In this document: positions 58,217 to 64,000 of the stretch, one piece after another
Layout: every line of letters begins with the position of its first letter
How positions within the stretch are numbered: the stretch's first letter is position 1
NCBI RefSeq assembly: GCF_947179165.1
Contig: NC_077248.1
Coordinates: 47,270,232-47,334,231, forward strand
Reading direction: 5' to 3'
DNA length: 64,000 nt
Origin: Solanum dulcamara
Taxonomy: Eukaryota; Streptophyta; Magnoliopsida; Solanales; Solanaceae
Notes under the pieces: generated by a model
What the model saw: only the letters and a program-made list of their open reading frames with translations
What the model was told of the DNA's origin: nothing
Database searches by the model: none
Position numbers and translations under genes: made by a program

Positions 58217-59186
58217 GTACCACTATACCAGATGGGGAAACTATATGGGTCCTACTTGGCAGGCCATGGGACACTTGGCTATGGATGTCATATGTTATTG
58301 ATGGTACTTCAATTTTACTTCAACCTTGCATTCATATGCATTGCCTATCACTAGTATAATTGGTTGTTATTTGGCACACCCTATTTTTGAGGGCTGAGGG
58401 TTTTGTTTGTTGTTTGTAACTTTTGGGTGTATGCGCGACTGATCGATTATTGTTTGGTTATAATTGTGTTTACCTTGTGTTGAACTGATAGTGGTTATAT
58501 TATGTGGTGTATACTTGGCTTGAGGTCGGTACTCACTGCTAGGTTGAGTTGGATGAGCCTTTAGGCTACTATGGTGTTTAGGGTGATTGTCGGTGATGTG
58601 TCTTTGTTGACTTTTGTAGTACTTCTTTATTGCAAGTAGGTTGTTGGGATTGCGTTTTCAAGTACATTCTTTGACTAGGTTTCCTTTCTCCATGTATCCT
58701 ATTTCTTCTCTTATTTCCCATTCTATCACGTTATATTTCCTGTGTAGATACTTGTACTCATACTACACTTCTGCACTATACAGATCATAGTACGGGTTAA
58801 CATTGTTGATTTAGATGTCCTATAGAGAAGCTTTTGGGTTCGGAGATTTGGAAATCTCTTGGTCATCGGATTTTCCGATTTCCACATATTTTGGGCTAGG
58901 ACTAGTCTTTACTTTGCTTTTGAAGATAGTATGTACTTATATGTTTTTGTAAAACCTATACTCTTATTTTATTAAACCCTCGATTACCGACTGATGTCAG
59001 GTCTTGGGAATGGATGCTGTTAGATATTTAGTTATTACTCTTTCTTTCATCATTATCCGTCTATTGCTTCATTTGTTTATCTTCCACTTGATATTCTGTT
59101 GCTTCTGGTTCCGTGCTAAAGGTTAGTCTTACCTACTGGTGGGTTATAGTAGGTGCCATAATGACCTTAGAAATTATGTTTTGAAA
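58217..59186 (+). repeat. LTR of gypsy element 3, second part (5' LTR)
   Basis: Continues the LTR from 56029. The end is set at 59186 by alignment with the 3' LTR fragment (60071-60259) and by the PBS that follows. The terminal GTGACA has decayed to TTGAAA. Confidence 0.7.
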
Positions 59187-59187
59187 A

Positions 59188-59203
59188 GTTGGTATCAGAG
59201 CTC
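59188..59203 (+). other. Primer-binding site, element 3
   Basis: GTTGGTATCAGAGCTC is an almost perfect tRNA-Met-type PBS directly after the 5' LTR. Confidence 0.85.
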
Positions 59204-59394
59204 TAGGTTTTTTTGCATCGTTAGTATGAGAGCAAATGCCTAGTAGAGTTTTGCGGATCGATGCATAGACATCTGTATCCTATATTCTGGAAGCTATATG
59301 TCATTACTAGGAAATTCTGTTCTCGACTCCTTATCGCGTGTTTTTACTTTGAATAACCTCTAAAAATGCTTCTTTGAAATCCAATCTTTCTTAA

Positions 59395-60070
59395 ATGGTT
59401 AGCACGAGGTTTTTGGTGGACAAGGTCGGAGCATCAACATGTTCTACCAGAGTTTTGGCAGGTGGTTCTCCGACCAAAAATGGACTGGTTGGTCGTCAAT
59501 AAGGATCATTTTCATTATTTGTGTATGTTTTGGGTTTTATTGACTGGGCTGGGCACACTCCCATATTTTTCCCTACTGATCAAGGTTTGAGTCAAGAGTT
59601 TGTCAGAGGGTTGTGTTTACTACTCTTTTTGGCATTGGAGCACTTGATAGCAGTTGGGTCTACCTTTCCTTAGGTTTTTAGTCATGGGAAGGTCGTAGAG
59701 AAGGCATACCTTAAAACTTATAGAGATAGTGGTAAGGGGCATCGCCATCACTATAATTTTGAGAGCATTCTACTTCGAGATGTGTATCAGTTTAGTGAGG
59801 GTCATCCTCCTTCTTTGGCGACATTATCTCAAGTTCTAGGAGTTTTGGAGATAGGATAGGGTGCTCGTGGTAGATAGAGTTTAGGTTTGGCTTCTCAAGA
59901 TTTTTATTTTGGACATTCAGGTCATGAGCCACATACGTTTGGTGATTCATTTTGAGTGCAGCGAGTTGGGACACTTTGCTAGAGATTGTCACCGAGCCCC
60001 GTTGAAGCCATCTAGGGTTGTCCCCAAGGTGTCAAAGATAGTCTTCAGTCAGTCGGAGGTAGCTAGAGTA
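59395..60070 (+). pseudogene. gag remnant of gypsy element 3
   Basis: Broken frames of Gag include a readable zinc knuckle at about 59953-59987, ECSELGHFARDC. It keeps CX4HX4C, but the first Cys of CX2C has become His. Shortly after, at about 60070, gag runs into LTR sequence. Protease, RT, RNase H and integrase are all missing. The 172-codon frame 59909-60427 reads through gag, LTR and flank and is not a gene. Confidence 0.7.
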
Positions 60071-60259
60071 GATCTCTTGGGGATGGGTGTTATTAGCTAT
60101 TCAATTATTCCTTTTTCTTCCTTAGTTATCTATCTACTGCTTCATGTTCTTATCTTCAGCTTGATAGTCCGGTACTTTCGGTTACGAACTAAGGGGTTGA
60201 CTTACCTACTAGTGGAATGTAGTAGGTGCTATCATGGCTTGAGAGATATGGTCGTGACA
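60071..60259 (+). repeat. 3' LTR fragment of gypsy element 3
   Basis: These 189 bp match the last 188 bp of the 5' LTR (58999-59186), including the TTACCTACTAGTGGAATGTA region, and end GGTCGTGACA. The 5' portion of this LTR was lost together with pol in one large deletion. Confidence 0.75.
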
Positions 60260-60690
60260 ATACAAAATCAAATCACTTTTGATCGAGTTTTTATTTTAAA
60301 AATTAAACCAAATCAAATCAAACCACTAGTCAAATTTTGTTTTTTGATTTTTCATTTTTTTTGCGATTTGCGGTTTAATTTTAATCACCCTTACTATCTA
60401 GTTAATTGTTCAAGTTCATCAAATTGACCTAATTAGTCTGTATTGTTCAACAATGTGTTTTTTGAATTCACAATTTAATTCGTGAATCAAAACCACTATT
60501 AATCTACTTAAAATGATGTCAAAGTTTAAAACATAACCTCCAAATAACAACAGAAACCATCTTCACGATCAATTTACCAAATAACATAGTGTAGAAGACC
60601 AACGTTGTCTTCTTCAAATCTTTCTAAAGGCTAGCTATGGATATGTTTTGGAAAGTATTTTCCAAATCAACTTATTTTTCTCAAATTTAA
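60260..60690. other. AT-rich flank with MITE-like AATCAAATCAAACC motif
   Basis: AAACCAAATCAAATCAAACC near 60302-60321 and a GATTTGCGGTTTAATTTT partner near 60365 could form a loose inverted repeat of a MITE. No gene is seen. Confidence 0.35.
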
Positions 60691-61300
60691 GAAAAATAAT
60701 TTGCCTCCAAAATTTAAGGAAAATATTTTTCAAAACTCTCCCCCAACCTCAAATTACAATTTTTTTCTTACCCCACCCCCTATACCGACCTCCCCATCCA
60801 AAAATAATTAAGTTCTTTTAAAAAAAAATTAAATTTTGTTTATCCCCTTCTCCGGCCCCTATCCCCAAACTAGCCCCCCAACAAAAAAAACTTAAAATTT
60901 AAATAATTATTATAAAAATATAATTTAAATTTTAAAAAATTTCAGGTTTTTTGCCCCACCAAACTCCTGGCTACCCCTAACCTTTTCGCCCCACAAAGAA
61001 ATAAAAAAGTTTATTTTTGAAAAATATTTCAAAATTTAAATATTTTATTTTTTTACTCCAACCCTCTACCAACCTCCCAACCTTGATCAGCCCACCCCCT
61101 CCCCCCTTAACAAAAAAAAAATTAAAAGTTTACTTTTGAAAAATGTTTCAAATTTTAAAAAAATTATTTTGTTACCCCTCCACCTTACCAGTCCCCTCCA
61201 CCCATCTCCAATTTTGTTTTAAAAGTTTGTGAAAAATATTGTCAAATTTTAAAAATTTCAGTTTTACCCCACCTCTACCCTGATCTCTTACCAATGACCA
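60691..61300. repeat. C-rich, degenerate repeat region
   Basis: Four to five irregular units of about 110-120 bp alternate a C-rich part (ACCCCACCCCCTATACCGAC-like) with AAAGTTTACTTTTGAAAAAT and ATTTCAAA tracts. A similar short stretch lies at 21730-21900. No coding frame. Confidence 0.55.
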
Positions 61301-61409
61301 GTTCTATGAATCAAAATTTTGAGTTTGAGGCAATGTAGGAAAAAAGCCCCCCTGTCCCCTCATAAATAAATATTTTTTTTCAAAAAGCATTAAAATCCCA
61401 ATTTGAAAT

Positions 61410-61840
61410 TAAGGTTTCGAATCGGGTATGGTTGGCTCCAATTCAGAAGTCAAGGTCGAATCTCAATTTGAAAGTCAAATCTTGGGTCAGAATTGAGTAA
61501 AATAAGGTCCCGAATCAGAAATTGTGTAGGTTCTTGGGTCGGGAGTCGGGGTGAGTCCTAAATCAGGAGTTGGGGTCGGGTCTTGGGTCAAGATTTGAGG
61601 TTGAATTCTGAGGTCAGGTCTTAGTTCGAAAGTCATGTCCCAGTTAGGGTGTTGGATCTCGAATCGCGTTCAGGTACTGATCGAGTATTTAGATTGGGTC
61701 TTGAGTTATTTATCAGGGTCAGGTGTCAGTTTTGGGGTTAGTGTTGGGTGTCGAGGGTCAGGTCTTGGGTTGAATGTCGATATTTGATCCCAACTTAATT
61801 TTTGGTGTTTTGTCCAGGTTCGAGTGTCTTGATTAGGTTT
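61410..61840. repeat. GGGTC-rich degenerate tandem repeat
   Basis: Some twenty loosely spaced copies of GGGTC/GGTCTTGGGTC words (for example GGGTCGGGAGTCGGGGT) in about 430 bp, with unit spacing near 20-25 bp and strong G-over-C strand bias. Confidence 0.6.
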
Positions 61841-61843
61841 GAG

Positions 61844-64000
61844 TATCAGGACTCAATTCCTCAAGTCATGATGATTAGGTAAGCCCACTCTTAACCCCAG
61901 ACTACAAGTAATGGGTTTAAGGGTAGAAACTATACAAGATTAATCAATTGCAGAAAATAATATGAGAATGAGTAGAAGCAAGCCAAAATACATATGTACA
62001 AAACAAAGAATTCCTCTCTGAAGTTGGAAGTCACAAGTGCAGAGCTATTAGAAAATGATACAAGTCCCAAAAGTGGACCATAAAAATAAAGACTTGTCTT
62101 AAAACACTACTCAATTATATACAAATGGGGATAGGTAAATCCAGGATGCCATGTGCTTACCCTCGTCTTCAAAGTCAGACTGTTACAAGCTTGAATCAAT
62201 GCTAGTATCTGATGCTTGGACCTACATTACGAAAATAGACACAAAGTGTAGTATGAGTACCCAAACAATAGGTACTCAGTAGGCATTAGAGGCCTACTAA
62301 TCTTGAAAAGTAAAAACATTATGAAAAGTAGAAATAACATGGAACAAAGGTCAAGGAACAAAATTCTATATAGGAATGCATACAAGTGTAGAAAAACACT
62401 GATCGAAAGTAACTATAAACTAACTACACCTAACTGGACTACCATAAGTCCAGAAGGTAAAATTGTGTGCAGGTTTAAGTTAAACTCGAACGTAACCCTA
62501 TAAGCCCAATGAGTACACAAAATAGATATAACTACTAAGAATAGAACTGAGTGAATCCAAAGCCGAAAGGTACATAGCCTGGACCTCGAACCATGGATAG
62601 AACCTCCAAAAGAACTAATAGTACTTGACCACTAGGTATTGACTCTGTAGAGGATAATAGACCAACACAATTGTAAACAGAGATCGGACTTTGAACTGTT
62701 GATAAAACCTCCCATGAGAGTCAATAAAAGGCTATTGAAGATGCCATATGAACTCACATATAAGAATCACTCTGGAACAAAGTCTATTCCAAGGTAATCA
62801 ATACCATACTCCAAGCTCAATCTGAATCCAACCTCAACCATAGAAGGAGGCATGATATATAAATCATAGATCATAAAGGTCATAGAAAAGGGGAGTTATG
62901 GATAAAAAGTCATCGGAGTTGAGTTACCACCTAGCTAAGGCTCAGTCTACCATACCCAGGTCTGCTACATCATTCTATAGGTATCTAATACATCCAAAGT
63001 AATGTCAGAGAGGTTTTAAGACAAATTGGCTCTAAAATACGCAAGTCTAAGGCAAGCACTAGTCTATACCTAGACTAAGGCCAAACTTGCTCGCAACACC
63101 AACAATAAAATAAGAATAATCTAAGAAACAAGGTAAGGATGATCTCTAAACAAGTCTAACATTCTCACAAATTCCTAAAAATACCCAAAATAGGCCTAAA
63201 ATATGATTTCTAAGTAACTACGCATAATCAAGAACCTAAAAAATTTAAATTCCAACTATTCACAATGTGATTTCAAATTCTTGAGCTCAATTGAAAGAAA
63301 GGGAAGCGATAGCCTACCTCAAAGCAAACTACACACGCTACAAAATCATGATTGTGGAGTTTTCCCCTTTCACATGACCTTCGAAAGCTGCCACGCTATG
63401 AAATATAGTTTTACAACATCAATACTGCTGTTTAGACACTAAAATCTCTTAAAAAAACGATGGACCAATTTTGGAATCTAAAGTAGGAATGTAGGACCCC
63501 ATGCCAAAAATTCCATAATTAACTCCATCAAAAGGCCCAAACTTATTTCCCAAAATGGAACACAATTTAGGGCTCACGACAACCCAAAGTCCCATCATGG
63601 ACAAAATCACCATTGAAGCTAGAGAAGACAAGGAAGGCAACCTCTTTGAGGAGAAAAAATACCTTAAATATGCAATTCCTGAACTTTCCCAAGGACTCCA
63701 ATATGAATCCATGCATAAACTGGACAAAACCCAACAAGAATCAATCAATTTGGAGGTGTATTGCTCGAGATATTTCATCTTCAACTTGTCTAACGAACTA
63801 AAATAATAAAGGGCTTTTAGTATTTTAAGTCACTGATATTGCCGCACTAGCGACCATAACATTGCAGAAGTGATAACACCGAGCAAAATAGATCTCCACT
63901 GGTGCGGAGGTCCACTTGTTAGAGGATCTAACTGAGTAACCTGGGCCCTACAAGTATGAGGTTGTGAGAGTGAGCAAGCCTCTATAGGAGCGACACCTAA
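61844..64000 (-). repeat. Antisense gypsy LTR, partial (runs off the window)
   Basis: On the minus strand the end reads ATGACTTGAGGAATTGAGTC then CTGATA (61844), a decayed version of the ...GGGTCGTGACA end. Inside, AGTACCTATTGTTTGGGTAC and TACTCATACTACACTTTGTG are typical of gypsy LTRs related to element 3. More than 2.1 kb are present. The overlapping 111-, 83- and 62-codon frames at 63449-63806 have no known domain. Confidence 0.6.

Noticed and set aside
59909..60427. 172-codon ORF, the longest in the window
   Set aside because: It joins the end of a decayed gag, an LTR fragment and AT-rich flank; only the zinc-knuckle part is ancestral coding sequence.
1..64000. CRISPR arrays, operons, bacterial promoters, tRNA genes
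   Set aside because: No regularly spaced identical repeats with unique spacers and no complete tRNA cloverleaf were seen. The PBS motifs resemble tRNA-Met ends only because they pair with it.

Overview
The window reads as nuclear chromatin of a flowering plant, most likely a nightshade (Solanaceae, Solanum-like; inferred from the style of the LTR, SINE and LINE families, without a database search). It is AT-rich and packed with nested, broken retrotransposons. There is no sign of bacterial organisation. I can defend only one ordinary host gene.

Layout. (1) 1-8884: a decayed Ty3/gypsy chromovirus (Tekay/Del type) with partial 5' LTR, PBS, gag, protease, RT, RNase H, integrase, chromodomain, polypurine tract and 3' LTR. 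The 3' LTR carries a 5'-truncated RTE-type LINE with a perfect 13-bp target-site duplication (TSD). (2) 8885-10244: the 3' end of a SIRE-type Ty1/copia element. (3) 10245-13244: AT-rich DNA with a possible Helitron end and an (AT)n tract. (4) 13458-19549: a three-exon gene for a 137-residue coiled-coil protein. Its 5.6-kb first intron holds LTR pieces, a truncated SINE and a mitochondrial-like block. (5) 20663-21020: a diverged tandem repeat of about 65 bp. (6) 22083-33112: minus-strand Athila-like material: two almost identical 1,509-bp blocks on either side of an LTR, a post-pol ORF preceded by an apparent leader intron, a broken pol and a second, different LTR with PBS. (7) 33113-48004: a decayed Ty3 element. 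Its gag is split by a complete 12.3-kb non-coding LARD-like element (LTRs of 4.46 and 4.14 kb, TSD CAATG). Its RT is split by a piece of organelle DNA that includes the 3' end of mitochondrial 18S rRNA. (8) 48005-54425: two LTRs meeting head to head at their polypurine tracts, the right one split by a solo LTR (TSD TTTTT). (9) 54426-60259: a third gypsy remnant, its LTR split by a minus-strand solo LTR (TSD GTACC) and its interior mostly deleted. (10) 60260-64000: low-complexity C-rich and GGGTC-rich DNA, then a minus-strand LTR leaving the window.

The genes do not form a pathway. The window records layered insertion, LTR-LTR recombination and break repair. The most unusual parts are the LARD-like element, the 1.5-kb duplicated blocks, the organelle DNA inside RT and the head-to-head LTR junction. 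All TSDs and boundaries were read by eye. Family names such as Tekay, SIRE, Athila and RTE come from recognisable protein motifs and PBS/PPT style.
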